In this document: piece by piece, positions 5,696 to 12,063 of the stretch
Position numbering within the stretch: the stretch's first letter is position 1
Layout of the letters: each line of letters starts with the position of its first letter
Position numbers and translations under genes: made by a program
The notes under the pieces: generated by a model
What the model was told of the DNA's origin: nothing
What the model saw: only the letters and a program-made list of their open reading frames with translations
Database searches by the model: none
Origin: JBGPIT01 sp041485125
Lineage (GTDB): Bacteria; Desulfobacterota; Binatia; UTPRO1
Reading direction: 5' to 3'
Length of the DNA: 14,103 nt
Assembly: GCA_041485125.1 (NCBI GenBank)
Contig: JBGPIT010000090.1
Span: forward strand, 1-14,103

Positions 5696-7747
5696 GTGAC
5701 CGTACGGCGGCGCAGGATCGCGGGCGGGGCGAGCGCGATCGTCGGCATCGACACCGGCGGCACCTTCACCGACTTCTTCGTCCGCGACGGTGCCGCGATC
5801 CGGGTCCACAAGGTGCTCTCGACACCTGGCGACCCGGCGGTCGCCGTGCTCGCCGGTCTCGCAGCGCTCTTTCCGGATACGCCCGCGGCGCGTGTGACCT
5901 ACGGCAGCACGGTCGCGACCAATGCGCTCCTCGAGCGCCGCGGCGCCCGTGTATGCCTGGTGACGACGGCGGGATTCGAGGACGTCATCGAGATCGGCCG
6001 CCAGGCTCGCCCCGACCTCTACGCGCTCGAGCCGCGCGTCGCGAAGCCGCTGGTCGCGCGGAAGGACCGCGTCGGTGTGCGGGAGCGGTCGACGTTCGAC
6101 GGTCGCGTGCTCGTTCCGTTGACGCCGGCCGCGCTACGCCGGGTGCTGCGAGACGTGCGGGCGCGCCGGCCCGAGTCGGTCGCGGTGGCCTTCCTGCATT
6201 CGTACGCGGCGCCGCGACACGAGCGGGCGGCAGGGCGGGTGCTCGCGACGCTCGGCGTTCCGGTCACGCTGTCGTACGCGCTCGTCAGCGAGCCCCGTGA
6301 GTACGAGCGCACCAGTACCGCGGTCGTCAACGCCTACATCGCGCCCTTGATGCGCCGCCATCTCGGGCGCCTCGCGGCGGCGATGCCACGCGACCGGCTG
6401 CGCGTCATGCAATCGAGCGGCGGCGTCGCGCGCGTCGCGCTCGTCCGTGACGAGCCGGTGCGGACGATTCTCTCCGGTCCAGCCGGCGGCGTCGTCGGCG
6501 CCGCGAGAGTCGCGCGTCGTGCGGGGATCGCGCGCGCGATCACGATCGACATGGGCGGCACCTCGACCGACGTCGCCTTGGTCGACGGCGACGTGCCGCG
6601 GCGGAGCGACTGGTCGCTCGACGGCATGGCGGTGCGTGTGCCGGTGATCGACATCCACACCGTCGGCGCCGGCGGTGGCTCGATCGCACGCCGCGACGCC
6701 GGCGGGTCGCTGCGCGTCGGCCCGGAGAGCGCCGGCGCCGATCCGGGGCCCGCATGCTACGGCCGCGGCAGCGCCGCGACGGTCACCGACGCGAACGTCG
6801 TCCTCGGACGTCTCGACCCGACGCGCTTTCTCGGCGGCGACATGCCGATCCATCCGGCGCGCGCGATACAGACGGTCGCCCGACTCGCGCGCGAGCTCGG
6901 GATCGGGACGCTCCGCGCGGCGGCGGGAATCGTCGAGGTCGCGAATGCCGCGATGGCGCGCGCGCTGCGCGTGATCTCCGTCGAGCGCGGCCACGATCCA
7001 CGCGCCTTCACCTTGGTCGCATTCGGCGGCGCCGCCGGCGTGCACGCATGTGCGCTCGCCGCCGAGCTCGGGATCACGCGCGTGATGATCCCCCGCCATC
7101 CCGGTCTGCTCTCCGCGATCGGCATGGCGGAGGCGCCGCTCAGCCGCGAGTACACCGCGACGATCCGTCGCGTCGCGCCGTCCACGGCGTATTTAGCGAC
7201 GATCCTTGCTCCGCTGACCCGTCGCGGCGCCGCCGAGCTCCACCGTGACGGTGTCACGAATCCGGTTGCGGAAGCCGTCCTCCAGATGCGCTATCTCGGC
7301 CAGGCGCATGAGATCGCGGTCGCTCTGGACCGGGAGTACCGCCGCGCGTTCGATGCGGCGCATCTCCGTCTCTACGGATACGCGGCGCCGGAGCGGCCGG
7401 TCGAGGTGCTGACGTTGCGGCTCAGGATGTCGGCGCGGGAGCCCCGGATCCGGCCGCTTCGGGCCATTGTCGCTCTGCGCCGCCGGCCGAGAGGAGCGCC
7501 GCACGCGTTCTGGTGGGATGGTCGTCGCGTCGGAGCGCCGCTCCACGAGCGCGATGCGCTCGAGCCCGGGGTACGCATCGACGGGCCGGCGCTCCTCGTC
7601 GAGTACAGCTCGACCGTCCTCGTGCCGCCGGACTGGACCGCGACCGTCGACCGTGACCGCAACCTGCGTATCGCCCGAATCGAACGTCGCGCGGGGCGTG
7701 TGGCCGGCTCGCGGGCGGTGCGGGCATCGCGGGCATCGCGGGCGTGA
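5696..7747 (+). CDS. hyuA: Hydantoinase/oxoprolinase family protein, subunit A (HyuA-like, ATP-dependent)
   Basis: This 683-aa protein is a full-length HyuA-type subunit. With HyuB it forms ATP-dependent amidohydrolases acting on N-methylhydantoins, 5-oxoproline or related cyclic amides; acetone and acetophenone carboxylases share the fold. The N-terminal phosphate-1 motif is GIDTGGTFTDFF at residues 17-28. It is followed by GSTVATNALLERRGARV and TTAGFEDVIEIGRQARPDLY. The second actin-like ATPase motif is TIDMGGTSTDVALV, about residues 282-295, followed by DIHTVGAGGGSIA and GPESAGADPGPACYG. FGGAAGVHACALAAELG comes later. GTG 5696 is the only usable start; no clear Shine-Dalgarno sequence precedes it. 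The substrate cannot be named from sequence. The last residues are a repetitive Arg/Ala/Ser tail. Confidence 0.9.
   Translation: MTVRRRRIAGGASAIVGIDTGGTFTDFFVRDGAAIRVHKVLSTPGDPAVAVLAGLAALFPDTPAARVTYGSTVATNALLERRGARVCLVTTAGFEDVIEIGRQARPDLYALEPRVAKPLVARKDRVGVRERSTFDGRVLVPLTPAALRRVLRDVRARRPESVAVAFLHSYAAPRHERAAGRVLATLGVPVTLSYALVSEPREYERTSTAVVNAYIAPLMRRHLGRLAAAMPRDRLRVMQSSGGVARVALVRDEPVRTILSGPAGGVVGAARVARRAGIARAITIDMGGTSTDVALVDGDVPRRSDWSLDGMAVRVPVIDIHTVGAGGGSIARRDAGGSLRVGPESAGADPGPACYGRGSAATVTDANVVLGRLDPTRFLGGDMPIHPARAIQTVARLARELGIGTLRAAAGIVEVANAAMARALRVISVERGHDPRAFTLVAFGGAAGVHACALAAELGITRVMIPRHPGLLSAIGMAEAPLSREYTATIRRVAPSTAYLATILAPLTRRGAAELHRDGVTNPVAEAVLQMRYLGQAHEIAVALDREYRRAFDAAHLRLYGYAAPERPVEVLTLRLRMSAREPRIRPLRAIVALRRRPRGAPHAFWWDGRRVGAPLHERDALEPGVRIDGPALLVEYSSTVLVPPDWTATVDRDRNLRIARIERRAGRVAGSRAVRASRASRA
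7711..7746 (+). repeat. Four 9-bp tandem units at the hyuA 3' end
   Basis: Four consecutive units read GCGGGCGGT, GCGGGCATC, GCGGGCATC and GCGGGCGTG. They encode the RAVRASRASRA tail of HyuA, with the stop in the last unit. Two inner units are identical. The repeat lies beyond the conserved end of the HyuA family and probably arose by slippage. Confidence 0.75.
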
Positions 7748-7835
7748 ATTGACTTCGGCGATGTCGGCCGACAAGCGGGTGGTCGTGAAACGCGTTCGGC
7801 AACGAGCTCTTCAGCAGCATCTCGCTCCTCGCCCG

Positions 7836-9458
7836 ATGAGCGTCCGCCGCGGGTTCGACCCGATCGCGCTCGCGGTGTTCCACCATCGGCTCGCCGCGGT
7901 TGCCGAGGAGATGGGGGTCTTGCTCGGTCGGACCGGCTTCTCGCCGAACATCAAGGAGCGGCACGACTACTCGTGCGCCGTCTTCGATGCGCGCGGCCGG
8001 CTGGTGGCGCAGGCCGCGCACATCCCGGTGCATCTCGGATCGACGCCGCTGTCGGTGCGGGCGGCGATCGCGGCGTTCCGGCCACGTCCTGGCGACGTCG
8101 TCGCGTTGAACGATCCATTCGCGGGCGGGACGCATCTTCCCGACGTGACCTTGGTGGCACCCGTCTTCGTTGCCGGTCGTGGCCGGTTGCTCGGCTTCGT
8201 CGCAAACCGGGCGCACCACGCCGACATCGGCGGCATGACGCCGGGGTCGATGGCGCTGGCGCGCGAGATCTACCAGGAAGGGTTCCGGATGCCGCCGATC
8301 CGGCTCGTCCGCGACGGCACGATCGATCGCGACCTCGTCGCGCTCTTTCTCGCGAACACACGCGTTCCCGCCGAGCGGCAAGGCGACCTCGACGCGCAGT
8401 GTGCCGCGCTCGAGACCGGTGCGCGGCGCCTCGTCGAGCTCGCCGGCGAGATCGGGCGCGTCCGCTTGGTGCGCGGCATGGGCGAGCTGCAGCGGTACAG
8501 CGGCCGCCTCATGACTGCCGCGCTGAAGCGGCTGCGCGCCGGTGTCTACCGTGCCGTCGACGTTCTCGACGACGACGGCATGGGCGCCCGACGCATCCCG
8601 ATCCGCGTCGCGATCACGATCCGGAACGGCCGTGCCGCCGTCGACTTCACGGGTAGCGCCTCGCAGGTCGAAGGCAGTCTGAACGCGAACTACGCGGTTA
8701 CCCTCTCGGCCGTGCTCTACGCCTTCACCGCCCTTGCCGGCGAGGAGATTCCGCCGAACGAGGGTGTGCTCGGATGCATCGACGTGCGCGCGCCCGCGTC
8801 GAGCGTGGTGAACGCGACGTTTCCCGCCGCCGTCGCCGGCGGCAACGTCGAGACTTCGCAACGGATCGTCGACGTGGTCCTGCGTGCGCTCGCCCGCGCC
8901 GCGCCCGACCGCGTGCCGGCCGCCAGCGCCGGCTCGATGAACAACCTGGCGATCGGCGGCTTCGATCGTCGTCGGGCACGGGCGTTCGCGTACTACGAGA
9001 CGCTCGCGGGCGGCGCGGGCGGCGGGCCGCACGGGGCGGGCGCATCCGGCGTTCACACCCACATGACCAACACGCTCAACACGCCGATCGAGGCGCTCGA
9101 GGCGTACTATCCTTTCCGTGTGACCGAGTACCGCCTGCGTTCCGGCAGCGGCGGCAACGGACGCTTTCGAGGCGGTGAGGGGCTGGTTCGGGAGCTCGAG
9201 CTGCTCGAGCCCTGCGACGTGACGCTGCTGACCGATCGGCGGCGGATACGGCCCTACGGTCTTGCCGGCGGCGGCCCGGCTCGCGTCGGCCGCAACTACC
9301 TCCGGCGCGGCGGACGGCTCAGCACGCTACCGGGGAAGTGCAATCTCCGCGTGCACGCCGGTGAGTCGGTGCGGATCGAAACGCCCGGCGGTGGCGGTTG
9401 GGGCAGGCGAGCGTCGCGACGCAGCGGCGGGGGACTGCCCGCAGCGCGCGATCGGTAG
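7836..9458 (+). CDS. hyuB: Hydantoinase B/oxoprolinase family protein, subunit B (HyuB-like)
   Basis: This HyuB-type subunit partners the HyuA encoded just upstream. Family segments occur in order: DPIALAVFHHRLAAVAEEMGVLLGRTGFSPNIKERHDYSC is split here by its conserved core EEMG and the ERHDYSC box. These are followed by HIPVHLGSTPLSV, ALNDPFAGGTHLPDVTLVAPVF, NRAHHADIGGMTPGSM, DFTGSASQVEGSLNANYAVT, and near the C terminus GGGPHGAGASGVHTHMTNTLNTPIEALE and ETPGGGGWG. I prefer the ATG at 7836 (540 aa) because the family usually begins just before the DPI motif. The preceding 25 codons, from an in-frame ATG at 7761, are basic and have lower third-position GC than the rest. With the 7761 start the gene would lie 13 nt after hyuA and give 565 aa. 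Neither start has a good ribosome-binding site. Confidence 0.9.
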   Translation: MSVRRGFDPIALAVFHHRLAAVAEEMGVLLGRTGFSPNIKERHDYSCAVFDARGRLVAQAAHIPVHLGSTPLSVRAAIAAFRPRPGDVVALNDPFAGGTHLPDVTLVAPVFVAGRGRLLGFVANRAHHADIGGMTPGSMALAREIYQEGFRMPPIRLVRDGTIDRDLVALFLANTRVPAERQGDLDAQCAALETGARRLVELAGEIGRVRLVRGMGELQRYSGRLMTAALKRLRAGVYRAVDVLDDDGMGARRIPIRVAITIRNGRAAVDFTGSASQVEGSLNANYAVTLSAVLYAFTALAGEEIPPNEGVLGCIDVRAPASSVVNATFPAAVAGGNVETSQRIVDVVLRALARAAPDRVPAASAGSMNNLAIGGFDRRRARAFAYYETLAGGAGGGPHGAGASGVHTHMTNTLNTPIEALEAYYPFRVTEYRLRSGSGGNGRFRGGEGLVRELELLEPCDVTLLTDRRRIRPYGLAGGGPARVGRNYLRRGGRLSTLPGKCNLRVHAGESVRIETPGGGGWGRRASRRSGGGLPAARDR

Positions 9459-9477
9459 CTACGTCGGCTGAAACGAC

Positions 9478-9516
9478 GAGCGGCGAGAGAAGCGTCGCCG
9501 CTCCCGCTCGCCGCTC
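9478..9516. repeat. Inverted repeat with two alternative right arms after hyuB
   Basis: GAGCGGCGAG at 9478-9487 can pair with CTCGCCGCTC at 9507-9516 over all 10 bp, or with TCGCCGCTC at 9495-9503 over 9 bp. It begins 19 nt after the hyuB stop. No T-run follows in the plus direction, so it is not a standard intrinsic terminator, although a terminator-like or mRNA 3'-end protecting role is plausible. Confidence 0.55.
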
Positions 9517-9524
9517 GGAACAAA

Positions 9525-9597
9525 CTTGCCCGCCGGCAGCCGCTCGTCAGCGGCCGATTCTCGTCCAGTCGAGACCCTCCCCCTGCCGGTGGGCAAG
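9525..9597 (+). other. Long imperfect stem with two internal hairpins (structured RNA, REP-like element or terminator region)
   Basis: CTTGCCCGCCGGCAG at 9525-9539 pairs with CTGCCGGTGGGCAAG at 9583-9597. This is 15 bp with a single G-U pair (G9532 with T9590) when read as plus-strand RNA. The enclosed region holds two more hairpins: GCCGCT/AGCGGC (9539-9544 with 9549-9554) and TCTCG/CGAGA (9559-9563 with 9570-9574). Together this resembles a closed multibranch RNA. The G-U pair would be an A-C mismatch in the opposite transcript, which favours the plus strand. I cannot assign it to a known RNA family. Confidence 0.45.
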
Positions 9598-9651
9598 CAC
9601 CGGAGACGCGCACCGCGCGATCGCCGAGACGACCCTGGTGCGTCGCCTGAT

Positions 9652-10056
9652 TCAGGCGGCCTTGCTGCTGCTCGCGATCTCCTCGAGACGCTTCTCGATG
9701 TGCGCGACCTTCTTCTTGAGCTTCTCGAGCTCGTCGCGCGTCGCCATGTTGAGACGCCGCACGATCGGCTCCACGCCTTTCTCGGCCTGCTTCTCGATCG
9801 CGGCGACGAACTTCTGCCCGCGCTCCTCGATGTCCTTCACGGCGCGCTCGGCGCGCTTCTGGATATCGGAGCGGAGCTTCTGCGCTTGCGAGAGCAGATC
9901 CTGCACGGCGCGCTTGCGATCTTTGCTCAGGAGCTCGGTCGCGTCTTTGCGGATGCGATCCACGACGCGCTCTCCCTCGCGCTGTACCCGACGCAGCGTG
10001 CTTTGCACCTGCTCGAGCCGGCCCCGGAGACCACTATGCGTTTTGCTGTCGGCCAT
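9652..10056 (-). CDS. Small coiled-coil protein, phasin-like
   Basis: The 134-aa product is almost entirely charged and helical, rich in Lys, Arg, Glu, Gln and Ala, with heptad-like spacing throughout (for example ERVVDRIRKDATELLSK) and ending in DELEKLKKKVAHIEKRLEEI. There is no signal peptide or membrane segment. The organisation, a long amphipathic helical region followed by a short C-terminal leucine-zipper-like coiled coil after a TRDEL segment, resembles phasins and polyhydroxyalkanoate granule-associated proteins. That name is inference from composition and layout, and a generic coiled-coil structural protein is the alternative. The ATG at 10056 has an AAGGGGGTG ribosome-binding site upstream. 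An odd-centred palindrome, CGCCTGA-T-TCAGGCG (9644-9658), overlaps its stop codon. Confidence 0.75.
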   Translation of the reverse strand: MADSKTHSGLRGRLEQVQSTLRRVQREGERVVDRIRKDATELLSKDRKRAVQDLLSQAQKLRSDIQKRAERAVKDIEERGQKFVAAIEKQAEKGVEPIVRRLNMATRDELEKLKKKVAHIEKRLEEIASSSKAA

Positions 10057-10089
10057 GCCGTCACCCCCTTTGTCAGTAGACGTTCGAGG

Positions 10090-10118
10090 CTGTTAACACG
10101 GCGCGTCAAAGGCGTCAA
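10090..10118 (-). promoter_or_regulatory. Candidate promoter of the phasin-like gene
   Basis: Read on the minus strand, TTGACG (plus coordinates 10113-10118) is followed after 17 nt by TAACAG (10090-10095), a -35/-10 pair in which the -10 is weak. A second TTGACG lies 9 nt further on (10104-10109), forming a direct repeat. The pair sits 34 nt upstream of the start codon. Confidence 0.4.
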
Positions 10119-10131
10119 GCGACCCCTTGAC
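10114..10131. repeat. Inverted repeat GTCAAG-N6-CTTGAC between the lipoprotein stop and the phasin-like promoter
   Basis: GTCAAG at 10114-10119 and CTTGAC at 10126-10131 are perfect 6-bp arms with a 6-nt centre. The repeat lies just downstream of the lipoprotein stop (minus strand) and overlaps the -35 region of the next gene. It could be an operator or part of a weak transcription end; no T-run follows. Confidence 0.4.
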
Positions 10132-10138
10132 CGGCCTC

Positions 10139-10573
10139 TCAATCGGTGTCGGTCTCGACCAGGACGTCGTACTCCTCCGATCCGGCCAGGCCTTTGGAAT
10201 CCTTGACGTTCACCGTCGCAGTGAACTCGCCCGCCTTTTGGTAGACGTGGCTCGGGTTGGCGTCGGTGCTCGCGGCCGAGGCGTCACCGAAGTCCCATGA
10301 GTAGGTGTACGGAGGCGTCCCGTCCTCGATCGAGGTGGTGAACTTGACCGTCAGCGGCGGCGCACCCTCGTCGGGCTCGGCCTCGAGATCCACATAGAGC
10401 TCGTCCGCGGCCTCGTTCGCGGCCGGTGCGGCCGCTTGTGGCGCCACGCTGACACGAACGGCCGGAGTGGCGGTCGCGCGTGCAGCCGGCGCGCTCTCTT
10501 CGCGCGAGCATCCGAGCACGGAGAGCATCGCGATCAGCGAAGTGATGCCACACAGTGAGAGCGTCGATCTCAT
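10139..10573 (-). CDS. PKD-domain lipoprotein
   Basis: The 144-aa product begins with a lipoprotein signal peptide, MRSTLSLCGITSLIAMLSVL, ending in a lipobox VLGC with Cys22 as the lipidated residue. An Ala/Pro-rich linker follows (about residues 25-60). One PKD (polycystic kidney disease) immunoglobulin-like beta-sandwich domain occupies about residues 72-141, recognised by PLTVKFTTS, YSWDFGDASAAS and HVYQKAGEFTATVNVKD. PKD domains mediate protein or carbohydrate contacts at cell surfaces. The protein is probably tethered to a membrane and exposed to the periplasm or the exterior. ATG 10573 is chosen over an earlier in-frame ATG at 10645 because AGGAGG lies at good distance and the signal peptide starts there. 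No partner gene is obvious. Confidence 0.87.
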   Translation of the reverse strand: MRSTLSLCGITSLIAMLSVLGCSREESAPAARATATPAVRVSVAPQAAAPAANEAADELYVDLEAEPDEGAPPLTVKFTTSIEDGTPPYTYSWDFGDASAASTDANPSHVYQKAGEFTATVNVKDSKGLAGSEEYDVLVETDTD

Positions 10574-10591
10574 GAGCGTTTCCTCCTGGCG

Positions 10592-10605
10592 TTTCGGTAC
10601 CGAAA
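10592..10605. promoter_or_regulatory. Perfect 14-bp palindrome, candidate operator of the PKD lipoprotein gene
   Basis: TTTCGGTACCGAAA is a perfect self-complementary 14-mer. It lies 18 nt upstream of the lipoprotein start codon, just upstream of its Shine-Dalgarno sequence and downstream of a candidate -10, so a bound repressor would cover the expected transcription start. Its dyad symmetry and A/T edges are typical of operators for dimeric helix-turn-helix repressors. Confidence 0.5.
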
Positions 10606-10616
10606 TTCGCCGGGTG

Positions 10617-10645
10617 TGATTACCAGAGGCCTTTGAGGCTGGCAA
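10617..10645 (-). promoter_or_regulatory. Candidate promoter of the PKD lipoprotein gene
   Basis: On the minus strand TTGCCA (plus coordinates 10640-10645) and TAATCA (10617-10622) are separated by 17 nt, and TGG precedes the -10 as a partial extended -10. Transcription would begin near 10610, at the edge of the 14-bp palindrome. Hexamer matches are moderate. Confidence 0.4.
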
Positions 10646-10653
10646 TTAAGGCG

Positions 10654-10691
10654 GTTCGCCGCCGCGCGGCGGTTTCCGTGCGCGGCGGAAC
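10654..10691. repeat. Overlapping GC-rich inverted repeats between divergent genes
   Basis: GTTCGCCGCCGCGC at 10654-10667 pairs with GCGCGGCGGAAC at 10680-10691, with a 2-nt bulge in the left arm. Within it, CCGCCGCGCGGCGG at 10659-10672 is itself a perfect 14-bp palindrome. The repeats lie between the minus-strand lipoprotein promoter and a plus-strand TATAAC element. They could be a shared operator or alternative hairpins. Confidence 0.5.
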
Positions 10692-10693
10692 GA

Positions 10694-10699
10694 TATAAC
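10694..10699 (+). promoter_or_regulatory. -10 element (TATAAC) for the zincin gene
   Basis: TATAAC matches five of six positions of TATAAT and stands out in GC-rich sequence. It is 36 nt upstream of the GTG of the metallopeptidase-like gene. The region about 17 nt upstream (GGTTTC) is a poor -35, so an activator or another sigma factor may be involved. Confidence 0.4.
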
Positions 10700-10735
10700 G
10701 TCGCAGCCGTCGCGCTTGAAGGGCAGCGGAGGCCG

Positions 10736-11269
10736 GTGCGGAGACGGAACTTCAGCAGCGTCGATCAACGGACCTACGAGCGCAGCAACGCGATCGGCGC
10801 GATACGCGTTCCCCCGCACCCGGTGCTGGTCCCTCGCACGCTCGCAATCGACGCCGCGCTCGAGATTGGCGATCGACGCCGCGTCCAGGCCGCGAGTCAG
10901 GCGCTCCTCGACGCCCTCTGCATCCTGCTGCGGGTCGCGCCGTTGCGGGTCGAGGTCTGTGGCATCCGCCCCACCAATCACTATGGCGAGCTCCATGGGC
11001 TCTACACGCCTGCCGCGACCGACCAGAAGCGTGATCGCGTCCAGGTGTGGATGCATACGGCGCGGCGCCGGCAAGTCGTCGCGTTCAAGACCTTCCTGCG
11101 TACGCTGATCCACGAGCTCGGCCACCATCTCGACTACGAGTACCTCAAGCTCTCGCGCTCGTTTCACACCGAGGGGTTCTACAAACGCGAGAGCAGCCTC
11201 GTGTACCAGCTGCTGCCGAGCGATTTCTCATCTTCCAAGTTGAGGCCTCGACCCGCATCGAATATCTAA
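10736..11269 (+). CDS. Small HELGH zincin-like putative metallopeptidase
   Basis: The 177-aa protein contains TLIHELGHHLDYEYLK, a zinc-metallopeptidase HExxH motif with H126, E127 and H130. The acidic residues E146 and E152 lie 16 and 22 residues after H130, so either could be the third zinc ligand of a minimal gluzincin. The N-terminal half is alpha/beta without a recognisable motif. There is no signal peptide, so it is probably cytoplasmic. GTG 10736 is the first possible in-frame start; GGAGG lies only 3 nt before it, which is unusually close, so the true start could be later. It precedes yafJ by 8 nt on the same strand. I do not recognise a named family; proteolytic activity is inferred from the motif only. 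Confidence 0.72.
   Translation: MRRRNFSSVDQRTYERSNAIGAIRVPPHPVLVPRTLAIDAALEIGDRRRVQAASQALLDALCILLRVAPLRVEVCGIRPTNHYGELHGLYTPAATDQKRDRVQVWMHTARRRQVVAFKTFLRTLIHELGHHLDYEYLKLSRSFHTEGFYKRESSLVYQLLPSDFSSSKLRPRPASNI
11240..11268 (+). promoter_or_regulatory. Weak candidate promoter for yafJ
   Basis: TTGAGG at 11240-11245 and TATCTA at 11263-11268 are separated by 17 nt. The predicted transcription start falls within a few bases of the yafJ ATG at 11278, which has no Shine-Dalgarno sequence, so the transcript could be leaderless. The hexamers are only moderate matches. Confidence 0.25.
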
Positions 11270-11277
11270 CTCGCTGA

Positions 11278-12063
11278 ATGTGCGAGCTGCTCGGCATGAA
11301 CTGCAACACGCCGACCGACATCACCTTCTCGTTTTGCGGCTTTCGACAGCGCGGGGGAGGCACCGGTCCGCATCAAGACGGTTGGGGGATCGCCTTCTAC
11401 GAGGGGCGTGGCGCACGCCTCTTCCACGACGTCCGTCCGTCGGCGAACAGCGAGATCGCGCAGTTGGTGCAGGCGTACCCGATCAAGAGCAAGAACGTGA
11501 TCTCTCACATTCGCCGGCGCACCCGCGCGCGCGTGTGCGTCGAGAACACGCATCCCTTTCAGCGCGAGCTCTTCGGCCGCACCTGGGTCTTCGCGCACAA
11601 CGGCTACCTCAAAGGGATCAAGCGCAAGCGCTTGCGCTTCTATCGGCCGATCGGCACCACCGACTCGGAGTACGCGTTCTGCTACCTGCTCGATCAGATT
11701 CGCGCGGCGTTTCCGCAGCCGAAGCCCCCCGAGCCCGGTCCGCTCTGGGACTTGATCCAGCGAGGCTTCGCGGAGCTCGCGACGCATGGGAAGTGCAACC
11801 TGCTCCTGTGCGACTCGCGATACCTCTACAGCTACTGCACGAGCATGCTGTGTTGGATTCAGCGGCGCGCGCCGTTCACCACGGCGTCGCTGGTCGATGC
11901 GGAGCTCGAGATCGACTTCAGCCGGCACACCACCCCCAAGGACAAGGTCGTGGTGATCGCCACGCAGCCGCTCACCCGCAACGAGACCTGGACGCCGTAT
12001 CAGCCCGGCGAGTTCCGCGTCTTCGGCGACGGTGAGTCGCTCGAGGCGCGCCTGCCGCAATGA
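11278..12063 (+). CDS. yafJ: YafJ-type class II glutamine amidotransferase
   Basis: The 261-aa protein closely follows E. coli YafJ along its length: MCELLGMNCNTPTDITFSF, GGGTGPHQDGWGIAFYEG, ENTHPFQRELFGR, VFAHNG, GTTDSEYAFCYLL, WIQRRAPF, VVVIATQPLT and NETW near the end. Cys2, exposed after Met removal, is the N-terminal nucleophile expected for class II (Ntn) amidotransferases, which release ammonia from glutamine. No synthase domain is fused, so an acceptor partner is unknown; proteins of this group are annotated as putative amidotransferases or dipeptidase-like Ntn hydrolases. No clear ribosome-binding site precedes the ATG. The stop overlaps the SDR start (ATGA). Confidence 0.92.
   Translation: MCELLGMNCNTPTDITFSFCGFRQRGGGTGPHQDGWGIAFYEGRGARLFHDVRPSANSEIAQLVQAYPIKSKNVISHIRRRTRARVCVENTHPFQRELFGRTWVFAHNGYLKGIKRKRLRFYRPIGTTDSEYAFCYLLDQIRAAFPQPKPPEPGPLWDLIQRGFAELATHGKCNLLLCDSRYLYSYCTSMLCWIQRRAPFTTASLVDAELEIDFSRHTTPKDKVVVIATQPLTRNETWTPYQPGEFRVFGDGESLEARLPQ

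Noticed and set aside
7422..9062. 546-codon minus-strand open frame opposite hyuB
   Set aside because: The plus strand carries conserved HyuB motifs throughout; the antisense frame has only Arg/His/Ala-rich sequence without any recognisable family.
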